Below, one piece after another: positions 47,905 to 57,015 of a stretch of 64,000 nt of DNA (position 1 is the first letter of the stretch; each line of letters starts with the position of its first letter). Below the pieces are notes generated by a model. That model had not been told where the DNA came from. It searched no databases and saw nothing but the letters and a program-made list of their open reading frames with translations. Source of the DNA: Prauserella endophytica (GTDB lineage Bacteria > Actinomycetota > Actinomycetes > Mycobacteriales > Pseudonocardiaceae). Location of the stretch: assembly GCF_005146945.1 (NCBI RefSeq), contig NZ_SWMS01000013.1, forward strand, positions 62,001 to 126,000, in the 5' to 3' direction. The position numbers were made by a program, and so were the translations under genes.

Positions 47905-48504
47905 ATGCCCACCCCCACCAAGGGACCCCGTCTCGGTGGCTCGCCGTCGCACGAACGGCTGATGCTGGCGAACCTGGCCACGTCGCTGTTCGAGCACGGC
48001 AAGATCACCACCACCGAGGCCAAGGCCAAGCGCGTCCGGCCGCTTGCCGAGAAGCTGATCACCAAGGCAAAGCGCGGTGACCTGCACAACCGGCGTCAGA
48101 TCATGCGGATCATCCGCGACAAGGACGTCGTGCACAAGCTGATCGCCGAGATCGGACCGTTCTTCGTGGACCGCAACGGCGGTTACGTCCGCATCACCAA
48201 GACGCTGCCGCGCAAGGGCGACAACGCCCCGATGGCGGTCATCGAACTGGTGGCGGAGAAGACGGTCGCGGCGGAGGCCGAGGCGGCGCGCAAGACCAAG
48301 TTCGCCAAGGACGAGAAGCCCGCCGAGGAGACCACCGAGGCCCCTGAGGCCGAGGCCACCGAGGCTGCCGACGCGAAGGCCGACGACCAGGACGCCGAGG
48401 CTCCCGCCTCCGCGACCGACGAGGCGACGGCCGCGCCCGCCGAGGGCGCCGAGGACAAGACCGACGAGCCGGCCGACAAGGCCGACAAGAAGGACGAGTC
48501 CTGA
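47905..48504 (+). CDS. rplQ: Ribosomal protein L17 with acidic tail
   Basis: Exit-side protein of the large subunit, 199 residues. The family core, usually 115-125 residues, ends near residue 115 ([19 protein letters not shown] at the start, MAVIELV at the end). About 80 residues of Ala/Glu/Asp/Thr/Lys low-complexity sequence follow, strongly acidic. Such tails are known in actinobacterial L17. The stop overlaps the proposed CTG start of truA. Confidence 0.97.
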   Translation: MPTPTKGPRLGGSPSHERLMLANLATSLFEHGKITTTEAKAKRVRPLAEKLITKAKRGDLHNRRQIMRIIRDKDVVHKLIAEIGPFFVDRNGGYVRITKTLPRKGDNAPMAVIELVAEKTVAAEAEAARKTKFAKDEKPAEETTEAPEAEATEAADAKADDQDAEAPASATDEATAAPAEGAEDKTDEPADKADKKDES

Positions 48505-49400
48505 CGGCACAGAACGTCACGAACGAGCCCGCCACTCCCGCTGGGGAGGGCGGGCTCGTTCGTCTGCGCCTCGACGTCTCCTACGACGGCACCGACTTCT
48601 CGGGCTGGGCGCGTCAGCCGCAGCGGCGCACCGTGCAGGGCGTGCTTGAGGACGCACTCGCCAAGCAGCCTCCCGGGGCCGCATTGGCCCGCTCCGTGGT
48701 CGTCGCGGGCCGGACGGACGCCGGGGTCCACGCGACCGGTCAGGTCGTCCACGCGGACGTGGTGCCGTTCTCGGGCGAACCGACGTCGCGGCGCCTGACC
48801 GTCGACGAGCGTGGCGTCCCTGACCTCGACCGCATGCGGCACCGCTGGAACCGGATCCTGCCGGCCGACGTACGCGTGCTCGGCGTGCGTGTCGCCCCCG
48901 AGGGGTTCGACGCCCGGTTCTCCGCGACGCGGCGGCACTACCGCTACCAGGTCTCCGACGCGCCGTACGGCGTCGACCCACTGCGCCGCCACGACACCCT
49001 CGCGTGGGGCCGTCCGCTCGATGTGGACGCGATGAACGAGGCTTCCGAGGCCCTGCTGGGCCTGCACGATTTCGCGGCCTACTGCAAGCAGCGGGAGGGC
49101 GCCACGACGATCAGGGAGCTGCAGCGTCTCGTCTGGCGCCGGGTCGCGGAGCACGACGTGCACGTGGACGTGTCGGCCGACGCGTTCTGCCACTCCATGG
49201 TGCGCAGCCTCGTCGGCGCACTGTTGCTGGTCGGCGACGGTCGCCGCGAGGTCGCGTGGCCGGGAACGGTGCTGGAGAGCCAGGAGCGGGCGAGCGCGGT
49301 CGCGCCCGCCCACGGCCTCACCCTGGTGGGCATCGACTACCCGCCGGACGCGGAGCTCGCCGCCCGTGCCCAGCAGACCCGCAACCTGCGCACGGTGTGA
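48501..49400 (+). CDS. truA: tRNA pseudouridine synthase A, CTG start
   Basis: Makes pseudouridine at tRNA positions 38-40. 299 residues; the catalytic Asp is D73 in [16 protein letters not shown]. The conserved N-terminus [20 protein letters not shown] lies upstream of the first ATG or GTG codon in frame (GTG 48633), and no ATG, GTG or TTG occurs before it after the last upstream stop that I examined. The only sensible start is CTG at 48501, which overlaps the rplQ stop as CTGA and has AAGGA seven bases before. The neighbourhood rpoA-rplQ-truA is conserved in actinobacteria. Confidence 0.94.
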   Translation: MTAQNVTNEPATPAGEGGLVRLRLDVSYDGTDFSGWARQPQRRTVQGVLEDALAKQPPGAALARSVVVAGRTDAGVHATGQVVHADVVPFSGEPTSRRLTVDERGVPDLDRMRHRWNRILPADVRVLGVRVAPEGFDARFSATRRHYRYQVSDAPYGVDPLRRHDTLAWGRPLDVDAMNEASEALLGLHDFAAYCKQREGATTIRELQRLVWRRVAEHDVHVDVSADAFCHSMVRSLVGALLLVGDGRREVAWPGTVLESQERASAVAPAHGLTLVGIDYPPDAELAARAQQTRNLRTV

Positions 49401-49401
49401 C

Positions 49402-49466
49402 CCGACTGCAGTGAAGGCCACCATGCCTGCGTTCAACGCAGTGAAGGTGGCCTTCACTGCAGTCGG
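49402..49466. repeat. 65-bp palindromic repeat, copy 3
   Basis: Perfect 21-bp outer arms (49402-49422 and 49446-49466) and a perfect inner palindrome CTGCGTT-c-AACGCAG centred on base 49434. It starts one base after truA and ends before the convergent gene stop at 49473, so it is the only possible shared terminator there. Confidence 0.92.
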
Positions 49467-49472
49467 AAAGGC

Positions 49473-50195
49473 TCAGTCGCCTCGGCGGACCGGGCCGAGG
49501 ATCTGCTTTTCCTTGGCCGTGGTGACGAGCCGGAGCGGGCGCCAGAGGTTGCGGCCCAGCGCCACCACCTGATCGTCCTTCAACGTCGTCAGCTGTCGCA
49601 TCATCTGCGGCGGCAGGCGCCAGATGCGCGCGGCCAGCTCGGCCTGCCCGGCGGGCAGGCGCTGCATGAGCACCAGGTCCGCCGCGTTGGCCATCGCGCC
49701 GGCCTGCGGGTGCAGGTACGGCAGCACGTAGACCGTCGTCTGCCACGGCGAGCGCGGCGGGAAGAGGTCCTGCGGCGTCGGACCGCCATCGTGGACGACG
49801 AGCAGCGGCGCGTCCTCCGACGGCCTCGGCAGCTCCACAGGGGACAGTCGCCGGATCTGCACCAGCGGCGAGGGCTGGCCGTTCGGCTGGGTGCCCGCGG
49901 CCTGCGACAGCAGGTGCCAGGCCGTCGGACGGCCGGTCGCCACGACGACCCACGCGCCGACCGCCATCGCGCGCAGCGCCACCTGCCGTGCGAGGTAGAG
50001 GCCGCCGACGAGCACGATTCTCGTCGGGGCGGATCGCAGTGCAGAGATCGTCAGCGGCTCGCCCTGCAGACCGGAGCCCAGCACGATGCCGCCGCGGTCG
50101 CCGGACGGGCTGATCGCGTCCAGCAGCTCGGGGTCCACGATGAACTCCGGAGCGACGCCGAGGTCCTGGTTCGCGTCGTGCACACGCGAGCTCAT
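49473..50195 (-). CDS. Uncharacterised ESX-locus protein
   Basis: A 240-residue protein of unknown function with no signal peptide or membrane helix. It alternates beta strands and helices in a Rossmann or P-loop-like order: IVLVGGLYLARQVALRA, WVVVATGRPTAWHLL, PLLVVHDGG, and a C-terminal stretch TLKDDQVVALGRNLWRPLRL. That is reminiscent of the second half of an FtsK/VirD4-type ATPase that has lost its nucleotide-binding Lys. This is pattern-based inference. It overlaps eccE by four bases, so the two are co-translated. Confidence 0.78.
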   Translation of the reverse strand: MSSRVHDANQDLGVAPEFIVDPELLDAISPSGDRGGIVLGSGLQGEPLTISALRSAPTRIVLVGGLYLARQVALRAMAVGAWVVVATGRPTAWHLLSQAAGTQPNGQPSPLVQIRRLSPVELPRPSEDAPLLVVHDGGPTPQDLFPPRSPWQTTVYVLPYLHPQAGAMANAADLVLMQRLPAGQAELAARIWRLPPQMMRQLTTLKDDQVVALGRNLWRPLRLVTTAKEKQILGPVRRGD

Positions 50196-51739
50196 GCCGC
50201 GCCTCCCATCGGCAGGGTCGAGGCGAATCCGGCGGCCTGCTTGCCCCGCAGCGGGGTCAGTGAGACGCCGAGGCGCTCGGACGTGCTGTTCAGCCGCTGG
50301 TCCGCCGCGTCGAGTTCACGCGGGTTGCGGGCGCTGACCCGCACCACACCCCGCAGGCCGATCTTGCCCTCCTCCTGCGAGGGGGAGATCGACATCGCCA
50401 CGGTGGCCGACAGTGCGCGCACGCTCGTCAGCGCGTTGAGGCTGTTGGTGATCTTGCCCTTCGGCCAGCCGGTGATCGCGTAGCTGGCGTGCCCGATGCC
50501 CGCAGCCGTGACGCCGGTCCAGCGCTCGTGCAGTGCGACCTTGCTGCCCGACCCCGCGACCCCCGTCAGCTCGGCGGCGGAGATGCCCGCGCGCAGCAGC
50601 TCGTCCGGATCGAGGGGGCGGGTGGGCACTCCCCGCGACTCCAGCGCGTTGCGAACCCGAGAGAGTGCGCCCATGAGCGCCCGGTGCGCGCCGACGACGC
50701 CGCCGCCGCGCTCCCGCACCGCCGAGGGGCAGCGTTTCGGGTCGAGCCGGATCGAGACCCACGTCGTCCGCCGCGCCGCGGCGGTGAGCGGGCCGAGCAC
50801 CTCCAGGTACGAGCTGAGCGCGGGTGAGTCCGCAGGCAGCGCCGCGCTGCCCGGGTAGCAGTGCCAGGTGATCTGGATGGAGTCGAGCACCACGCCGCGG
50901 TCCTCGAGGCACGGCGCCAGCGCCGACAGCGGGAGGCTCGGCGCGCCGCCCGCCTGCGTGATCAGCGCCGGAGTGGGTTCGACCAGCAGCACCGCGGTCC
51001 AGGTGCCGTCGTGCCAGGCGAGGCCGACCTCCTGATGCTCGTGGTCCTTGCCCTGCGCCACGACCAGATCGGGCAGCGCGAGGCGCAGCAGGTTGACCCT
51101 GGCGTCCTCGGGGCCGACGACGCCGCCGTTGTCGTCCTCGTCCGCGATCGTCTCGATGGTGGTCGGGGCGAGGGGAGTGGCGACGCGGTCGTGGGAGCGG
51201 AGGGTGTAGCGAGCGGTAAGTCCAGCCCACTGGGTGAACCACTGACCGCCCCAGCGCAGGAACGCCAGCACGAGCGCGAGCGCGACGATGCCGATCGAGA
51301 CGTAGAGCAGACCGTCGTTGATCGCGAGCAGGATCAGGCCGATCGCGAGTCCGATCTCCAGCACGACGACGTTGACGACCGGCAGCGGGCCGAGGCTCGC
51401 GCCGAACGTCCGCTTACGCGCGGGCGGCGCGATGCGGGGCGGCGCCTGCGCGGCGCCGCCCGGCCGGGGTCCCTGACCGGGCGGAGGTCCCGGCGGGCCC
51501 CCTGGACCGCCAGGTCCGCCTGGTCCCCCAGGTCCGCCTGGTCCCCCAGGTCCGCCTGGGCCTCCCGGACCCCCGGGTCCACCCGGCCCACCCGGTCCGC
51601 GAGGGTTCCTCGGCCCCCCTGGGCCACCGCCCGCACCGCCAGGTCCTCTCGGAGGCTGGGGTGGCCCCGGCGGCCGCCCGGAAGGCGGCTGGGAGCCAGG
51701 CGGCGGACCCGGCGGACGTGGAGGAGTGGTGACGGACAT
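50192..51739 (-). CDS. eccE: Type VII secretion protein EccE-like
   Basis: Outer-rim component of the ESX membrane complex, 515 residues from ATG 51739 (GGGGAAGAG upstream); an open frame extends further but is unsupported. Residues 1-110 are Pro/Gly rich with about a dozen Gly-Gly-Pro triplets. Two helices (about 120-140 and 143-162) follow, then a large cytosolic domain with WVSIRLDPKRCPSAVRERGGG. The identification rests on layout (N-terminal helix pair plus a domain of about 350 residues) and position. ESX-4 of Mycobacterium tuberculosis has no eccE, so its presence is notable. Confidence 0.82.
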   Translation of the reverse strand: MSVTTPPRPPGPPPGSQPPSGRPPGPPQPPRGPGGAGGGPGGPRNPRGPGGPGGPGGPGGPGGPGGPGGPGGPGGPGGPGGPPGPPPGQGPRPGGAAQAPPRIAPPARKRTFGASLGPLPVVNVVVLEIGLAIGLILLAINDGLLYVSIGIVALALVLAFLRWGGQWFTQWAGLTARYTLRSHDRVATPLAPTTIETIADEDDNGGVVGPEDARVNLLRLALPDLVVAQGKDHEHQEVGLAWHDGTWTAVLLVEPTPALITQAGGAPSLPLSALAPCLEDRGVVLDSIQITWHCYPGSAALPADSPALSSYLEVLGPLTAAARRTTWVSIRLDPKRCPSAVRERGGGVVGAHRALMGALSRVRNALESRGVPTRPLDPDELLRAGISAAELTGVAGSGSKVALHERWTGVTAAGIGHASYAITGWPKGKITNSLNALTSVRALSATVAMSISPSQEEGKIGLRGVVRVSARNPRELDAADQRLNSTSERLGVSLTPLRGKQAAGFASTLPMGGAA

Positions 51740-51895
51740 CCGCGCGTTCTCTTCCCCTCGTTTTGGTGCACTTGAGCTGACAGCCGGTCCCGAGGAGCCG
51801 AACACTAGCCGGAGTTGGTAGAAACCAACACCAGACGGTCCCCGCACGGCTATCCTGCGGAACCGTACCGCGACTGGGAGAGCTGTAGGTCGAGA

Positions 51896-53494
51896 ATGCC
51901 GTCAACACCGACAACAAAGTCACAAGTCCAGGCGTATCAGTTCGTGCTGCGGCGCATGCAGTCCGCGCTGGTGCGCAAGGACGCGGTGATGTTGCACGAC
52001 CCGATGCGAACGCACTCCCGCGCGACGATCGTCGGTGTGGTGCTCAGCGCGATCGCGATGCTCGGCTTCATCATCTTCGGGTTCTTCAAGCCCGCTCCCA
52101 AGGCGCCCGACTCGGGGATCGTCATCGGGGAGCAGTCCGGTTCGATCTACGTCGTCGCAGGCAACCCGAGGAAGCTGATCCCCACCTTCAACCTGGCCTC
52201 GGCCCGCCTGATCCTCATGGCGCAACAGCAGGAGAACGCCGAGGGCGGACAGGGCGGCCAGCAGGCGGCTCAGCAGGCACAGGTCCCGCCCACCACGGTC
52301 GTGCCGGACGACCAGCTCAAGGACATCCCGCGCGGGCGGCTCCAGGGCATTCCGGACGGTCCCGACCTCATCCCGTCCAAGGACCAGATGATCCCTCCGC
52401 GCTGGGCGGTGTGTGACGAGGTCAAGATCGACAGCACCCTTCCGGAGTCGCAGCAACAGGCGGCGTCGATTCGGGAGACCACGGTGTTCGCCGGTGTGGA
52501 CCACCTCGGCAGGCAGCTCGCGGCGAACGAGGCGCTGCTCGTCACCGCCGACGACGGCCAGACCTACCTGATCTACCGGCAGGCCGGGCAGGGCAACGCC
52601 GTGCGCGCCCAGGTGGACATGAACGACTCCGCGGTCACGACGGCGCTGGACCTTCAGGACACGAAGGTGCGCAAGATCTCCATGGGCCTGCTCAACGCCA
52701 TCCCCGCGGTGGGTGAGCTGAGCGTGCCCGACATCGCGAACCTGGGTGAGTCACCGAGCTACAACCTCAACGAGCTGACCGTCGGCTCGGTGTTCCAGGT
52801 GGAGGGCGCGGGGGACACGGGCTACTACGTCGTGCTCGACAACGGCGTCCAGCGGATCCCGCAGTCGCTCGCGCAGATGATCCGCTTCACGGAGGCGTCG
52901 ACGGACGAGCTCCCGCCCATCGCCCCGAAGCATCTGAACAACGTCACGATCCTCCATCCGGGTCAGCCGGGCGCCGTGGACGTCAGCCAGTACCCCGAGG
53001 TCGTGCCGACCGTCCTCACCGCCGACACACGGCCGGTGAGCTGCCTCGGGTGGAGCGTGCAGGGCGAGGGGGCCGAGCGCGACGCGAGGACCGCCGTCTA
53101 CGTGAACCCCCAGCTGCCGGGGCCGAAGGACGCGCAGCTCGTCGGGATCGGGGAGCCGAGCCCGGACGGCTGGAAGGTCGAGCACTTCTACATGCGGCCG
53201 GGCTTCGCGGCGGCGGCGCGCTCGGCGACCACGAGGGAGACCTTCGACAAGGGCAGCATCCAGCTGATCTCCGACCGAGGCGTGCGGTACTCCATCCCGA
53301 ACGCCGCCACTGCGACGGGGCTCGGGCTGTCGGTGCAGGACCTGCAGCCCGCTCCCGAGGCGATCATCAAGCTGCTGCCGACCGGCGCCTCGCTGAACAC
53401 CCAGGACGCCAAGCGGACGTTCGACGGGGTGCGGTTCGACCCGAGCGTGGGCTCGTTCCCCGACGACACCGCGGCGGCCGCCGGCGGCAACTGA
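51896..53494 (+). CDS. eccB: Type VII secretion protein EccB
   Basis: ESX membrane component with a large periplasmic domain, 532 residues from ATG 51896. The N-terminus MPSTPTTKSQVQAYQFVLRR and LVRKDAVMLHDP is the family hallmark. One helix (about 44-64) is followed by repeated beta-rich R domains (EQSGSIYVVAGNPRKLIPTFN). No strong ribosome site is seen. Transcribed away from eccE through a 156-base divergent promoter region. Confidence 0.95.
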   Translation: MPSTPTTKSQVQAYQFVLRRMQSALVRKDAVMLHDPMRTHSRATIVGVVLSAIAMLGFIIFGFFKPAPKAPDSGIVIGEQSGSIYVVAGNPRKLIPTFNLASARLILMAQQQENAEGGQGGQQAAQQAQVPPTTVVPDDQLKDIPRGRLQGIPDGPDLIPSKDQMIPPRWAVCDEVKIDSTLPESQQQAASIRETTVFAGVDHLGRQLAANEALLVTADDGQTYLIYRQAGQGNAVRAQVDMNDSAVTTALDLQDTKVRKISMGLLNAIPAVGELSVPDIANLGESPSYNLNELTVGSVFQVEGAGDTGYYVVLDNGVQRIPQSLAQMIRFTEASTDELPPIAPKHLNNVTILHPGQPGAVDVSQYPEVVPTVLTADTRPVSCLGWSVQGEGAERDARTAVYVNPQLPGPKDAQLVGIGEPSPDGWKVEHFYMRPGFAAAARSATTRETFDKGSIQLISDRGVRYSIPNAATATGLGLSVQDLQPAPEAIIKLLPTGASLNTQDAKRTFDGVRFDPSVGSFPDDTAAAAGGN

Positions 53495-53546
53495 GCCGTC
53501 CGCACAAGCCGAGCTGAACCCGCGGGAAGCCCTCGAGCCACACCGA

Positions 53547-53652
53547 CTGCAGTGAAGGCCACCTTGCCTGCACGTCTCCCCCCACCACCCAAGCGGAGGC
53601 GCTGACGCGCCGCTGTGTTGATTCGACGCAGGCAAGGTGGCCTTCACTGCAG
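53547..53652. repeat. Palindromic repeat, copy 4 (long loop)
   Basis: Perfect 25-bp arms (53547-53571 and 53628-53652) of the same family as the other three copies, but with a 56-base unrelated loop in place of the small inner palindrome. Lies between the converging ends of eccB and mycP. Confidence 0.9.
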
Positions 53653-53679
53653 AGCTGGAGTCCTGCCGAGCTGAGGTGA

Positions 53680-53715
53680 CACAGCCGGGGCCCTTGGGAA
53701 TGGGCCCCGGCTGTG
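53680..53715. terminator. Terminator between eccB and mycP
   Basis: Perfect 14-bp GC-rich stem (53680-53693 with 53702-53715) and an 8-base loop, 22 bases from the mycP stop. Suited to act on either strand. Confidence 0.8.
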
Positions 53716-53737
53716 GAGTGACGGTGACGGCTGAGCG

Positions 53738-55306
53738 CTACGTGGTGCGGTTGCGGCGGATGGTGTGCACCACGAAGAGCGTGATGAGCAGCGCCATGAG
53801 CGCACCGCCGGAGCCGGCGAGGGCGACGATCACCGGCGTCCAGTTGCGGTTGTCCGGCGGCGGCATGTCCGACGGCAGCGCGACCGGCGACGCCGGCTGG
53901 ATGCCCTCCTCCTCGGGAACGATCGCCGTCAGCGCGGCCATCGGGTCGATCACGCCGTAGCCGACGAAGTTGTCCCTGCCGCCCGGAGCCGCGGGGTGCT
54001 GTGCCGTGCTGGTGATGCGGTTGATCACCTCTCGGGCCGAGAGGTGCGGGTACTTCGCCCTGACGAGCGCGGCGAGCCCGGACACGTACGGTGCCGCGAA
54101 GCTCGTGCCCTGGATCGCCCTGGTCTCCCCGTTCTCGATGGTCAGGTTCGCCAGGCCGTCCGAGCCCTCTGCCGGGTCGAGCGAGATGATGTCCGTGCCC
54201 GGGGCCGCGACGCTGACCCACGGCCCGTGGATGCTGAAGTCGGCGACACCGCCGGTCTCGTCGATCGCCGCCACCGACAGCACGTCCTCGCTGAACCACG
54301 GCGGCGTCACGATCGTGTTCGGCCGGTTCGGGTCGCCCGTGTTCTGCGCGCACCTGTCGCTGAGGTTGCCCGCGGCCGAGACCACCACGATGTCGTTGTT
54401 CGCCGCGTAGTTCACGGCGGCCTGCAACTCCTGCTCGCCGGTGGTGATGTTGCCGTCGGCGGGCCGGCAGTTGTTGATCGAGATGTTGATGACGTCGACG
54501 CCCTTGTCGGTGGCGTTCACCACGGCCTGCGCGAGGGTGTGCAGCGTGCCCGCCGCTCCCTCGTCCTCCTGGGTGCGGCCGCCGCCGTCCTGTGAGGGTC
54601 CCGTCGACGGCTGCCCGGCGCCGGTGCCGCCACCGTTCTCTCCCTCGCCACCGGGCTGTTGCTCACCGCCGGGCTGCTCTTCCTGCCCCGGTGGCGGTGG
54701 TGGTGGCTCGGGGCTGTCGTCCGGCGCGTAGTTCTGGCTCGACTGCCGGATGGAGACGATCTGCACGTCCGGCGCCATGCCCTTGAACCCGATCTCGGGC
54801 GGTGTGTTGGCACCGATGATCCCGGCCACCTCGGTGCCGTGCCCGTCGCAGTCCTCCATTCCGGGCTGGCCCTTGTTGGCCACGTAGTCGGCGCCCGGCT
54901 GCACCCTGCCCTGGAAGAAGGGGTGGGCCGTGACACCCGTGTCGATCACCGCGACCTGCACGGGCCTGCCGTCGCGGAACCGGCCGACCGAGCCGACCGT
55001 GTTCTGCATCAGCTGGTGCACTTCGTCGACGCGCAGGTACTGCTGACCCCATGGCGCGTTGCGGAGCGGGACGTTGTTGCTGACGTCGCGTTCGACGCAG
55101 CCGACCTCCTGCGCGTAGTTCTCGTCCGGCGCCGCGGTGTCGGCAGGCCGCCGGCTCGGGTCGACGTTGGGCGGCGTGGCGTAGCCCGTGGTGTCCTGCG
55201 ACTCCTGTGCCGACGCGGGCAGTGGCACCAGTCCCGGTCCCACCGCTCCGATCGTCGCGGTGAGCAGCAGCGCCGACGTCCGCTTGACCAGCCCGGACGA
55301 ACGCAC
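53738..55306 (-). CDS. mycP: Mycosin, type VII secretion-associated serine protease
   Basis: Membrane-anchored subtilisin-like protease of the ESX system, 522 residues. The catalytic triad is D122 (VIDTGV), H156 (CDGHGTEVAG) and S402 (QGTSFAAP). A signal peptide ends near ASA (31-33), and a C-terminal helix is followed by a short basic tail. Between the His and Ser regions lies a Pro/Gly/Glu-rich insert (about 190-245). I chose GTG 55306 because AGGGGG precedes it; ATG 55327 is an alternative. It follows eccD at a short distance on the same strand. Confidence 0.95.
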   Translation of the reverse strand: MRSSGLVKRTSALLLTATIGAVGPGLVPLPASAQESQDTTGYATPPNVDPSRRPADTAAPDENYAQEVGCVERDVSNNVPLRNAPWGQQYLRVDEVHQLMQNTVGSVGRFRDGRPVQVAVIDTGVTAHPFFQGRVQPGADYVANKGQPGMEDCDGHGTEVAGIIGANTPPEIGFKGMAPDVQIVSIRQSSQNYAPDDSPEPPPPPPGQEEQPGGEQQPGGEGENGGGTGAGQPSTGPSQDGGGRTQEDEGAAGTLHTLAQAVVNATDKGVDVINISINNCRPADGNITTGEQELQAAVNYAANNDIVVVSAAGNLSDRCAQNTGDPNRPNTIVTPPWFSEDVLSVAAIDETGGVADFSIHGPWVSVAAPGTDIISLDPAEGSDGLANLTIENGETRAIQGTSFAAPYVSGLAALVRAKYPHLSAREVINRITSTAQHPAAPGGRDNFVGYGVIDPMAALTAIVPEEEGIQPASPVALPSDMPPPDNRNWTPVIVALAGSGGALMALLITLFVVHTIRRNRTT

Positions 55307-55347
55307 GCGTGACCCCCTAGAACTCATGACGGACCGGTCCGGCCGTC

Positions 55348-56742
55348 TCATCCGATGTCGAGGTGACGCAGCGTCGAGTAGAGGCCCATGACGGCCAGCG
55401 CGAGCGGCAGCACCGAGGCGATGCAGATGGCCTCGATGATCTCCACCGTGCGCCGCATCGGCGGCGAGAAGCGCTGGTTCGGGAACACGACGCCGAGCAC
55501 GAGTGCCGCCGCGGCGAGCAGGAACAGCGTGCCGAACACCCACAGCAGGCGGCCGGTCGCGTCCTCCGACCACATCCAGGCGAGGAGGATGCCGCCCGCC
55601 GAGAACAGGCCGGTGGTGAGCAGCGCGACCGCCTGGCTTCCGTTGGCGTAGGTGCGGGCCCGCAGCAGCAGCACGAGCGTGGCCACCACCGCCGTGATGA
55701 CTCCCCAGATCTCGGGAGCGGACGCGGTGATCATCGCCGAGATCGCGGTGACTGCCCCGCAGCCCACCAGCAGGCCGGTCATGTAGTTGTGGGCGACGCT
55801 GGTGCGGCGCTCGATCGAGGAGTAGTCCGGGTAGCCGCTGTCCTCCTTGAGCTCCTCCGCGGTGCCCGGCACGTGCGGCAGCGGGAGCTTCGCGAGCCAG
55901 ATCGTCGCCCTCGGCAGCATCGAGATGCCCGCCAGCGCGACGGCCGCGGTGCCTGCCGCGATGCCCGGTGCCGGGTGGGCGATCAGCGTGCCGACGAGGA
56001 ACGCGATCAGCCCGAACACACCCGCGGTGGCGGCGGCGATGAACGTGGTGATGCCTGTGCCCATGATGAGGATGCAGACCGCGGCGACCACCACGACCAG
56101 CGCGCTCGCCAGCAACAGGTTCGCGCGCACCGACACGTCGGGGACGATGTAGAAGCCGCTGACGAACGCCAGTGGCAGACCACCGGCCGCGGCGATCAGC
56201 ACGCCCGTGGACTCGGCCTGGTACGCCTTGGCCAGCGTGGCGCCGACCGCGACGCACGCGATGGCGGTGACGCCGGCGGTGATGGCGACGGCGATGCCGT
56301 TGCCGCCGTAGAGCGGGCCCCCGAAGAAGAGGGCCAGCGCCGCCAGCACGAGCGCGATGCCGCCCGCGATGTGACCGATGCGCTGTGCGGTCTCCTTGGT
56401 CCACGGCCGGAAGCTGTCGGGCTCGGCCTCGGCGATGGCGTCGACGACGTCGTCGTAGAGCGGAGGCGGCGGGTTCTCGTTGCGCTTGCGCAGCTGCAGG
56501 AGCTCGCCATCGATGATGCCGAGCGAGGCGAGCGTGCGGCTCGGGTCCAGCGGGGCGTCGCCGAGCTTGGCCAGTGCCCAGCCGCCGTGCCGCGCACCGC
56601 CGTCCGGGGTGACCTCCTTGGCCATCTCCAGCAGCATGGGCAGGAGGTCGGCCACCGCCACATCGGCGGGCAGCGCCACGTCGATGCGGGTCCGCGGTGC
56701 CACCACCGTGACCCGGCTGAATACGGTCGTGCCCGTTGCCAC
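55348..56742 (-). CDS. eccD: Type VII secretion protein EccD
   Basis: Channel-forming membrane component of the ESX system, 464 residues. An N-terminal ubiquitin-like domain (about 1-88; FSRVTVVAPRTRIDVALP, ending DGELLQLRKRN) and a linker lead to eleven predicted transmembrane helices. First gene of a leftward eccD-mycP pair, divergent from eccC. The start ATG at 56742 is well supported by the domain start. Confidence 0.95.
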   Translation of the reverse strand: MATGTTVFSRVTVVAPRTRIDVALPADVAVADLLPMLLEMAKEVTPDGGARHGGWALAKLGDAPLDPSRTLASLGIIDGELLQLRKRNENPPPPLYDDVVDAIAEAEPDSFRPWTKETAQRIGHIAGGIALVLAALALFFGGPLYGGNGIAVAITAGVTAIACVAVGATLAKAYQAESTGVLIAAAGGLPLAFVSGFYIVPDVSVRANLLLASALVVVVAAVCILIMGTGITTFIAAATAGVFGLIAFLVGTLIAHPAPGIAAGTAAVALAGISMLPRATIWLAKLPLPHVPGTAEELKEDSGYPDYSSIERRTSVAHNYMTGLLVGCGAVTAISAMITASAPEIWGVITAVVATLVLLLRARTYANGSQAVALLTTGLFSAGGILLAWMWSEDATGRLLWVFGTLFLLAAAALVLGVVFPNQRFSPPMRRTVEIIEAICIASVLPLALAVMGLYSTLRHLDIG

Positions 56743-57015
56743 GTCTTTTGCCCCCTACCTGGAGATATCGCTGCACGGTACTTATACCGCGCCGCGGAAA
56801 ATACCCGCCGGAGGGCCGTAACGTCAGGCAAACCGGCCCCACGGCGTCGTCGTGCCGCCCTAGTATTAGCGCACCTGGGTCAAGCGTGGGGTCACTTCGG
56901 GCGAATGCGCCGGGTCAGGCGGTCTGCACCAGCGAGCGGCGTGCTGTTCGCTACCGTGTGGATTCGGCCTGGCACCTCACGGGCCGCTGTCGCCGAGTTG
57001 AAGAGGGGTCTTTCG

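Noticed and set aside
51482-51610. CRISPR-like array
   Set aside because: The short tandem units have no spacers and encode the Gly-Gly-Pro arm of EccE.
55307-56842. Upstream extension of the mycP frame, suggesting a 1034-aa fusion
   Set aside because: It runs through eccD in another frame; the signal peptide and ribosome site place the mycP start at 55306 or 55327.
55363-57015. Upstream extension of the eccC frame (1888 codons in total)
   Set aside because: The first 550 codons are antisense to eccD, and a ribosome site with GTG at 57016 fits the EccC family start.
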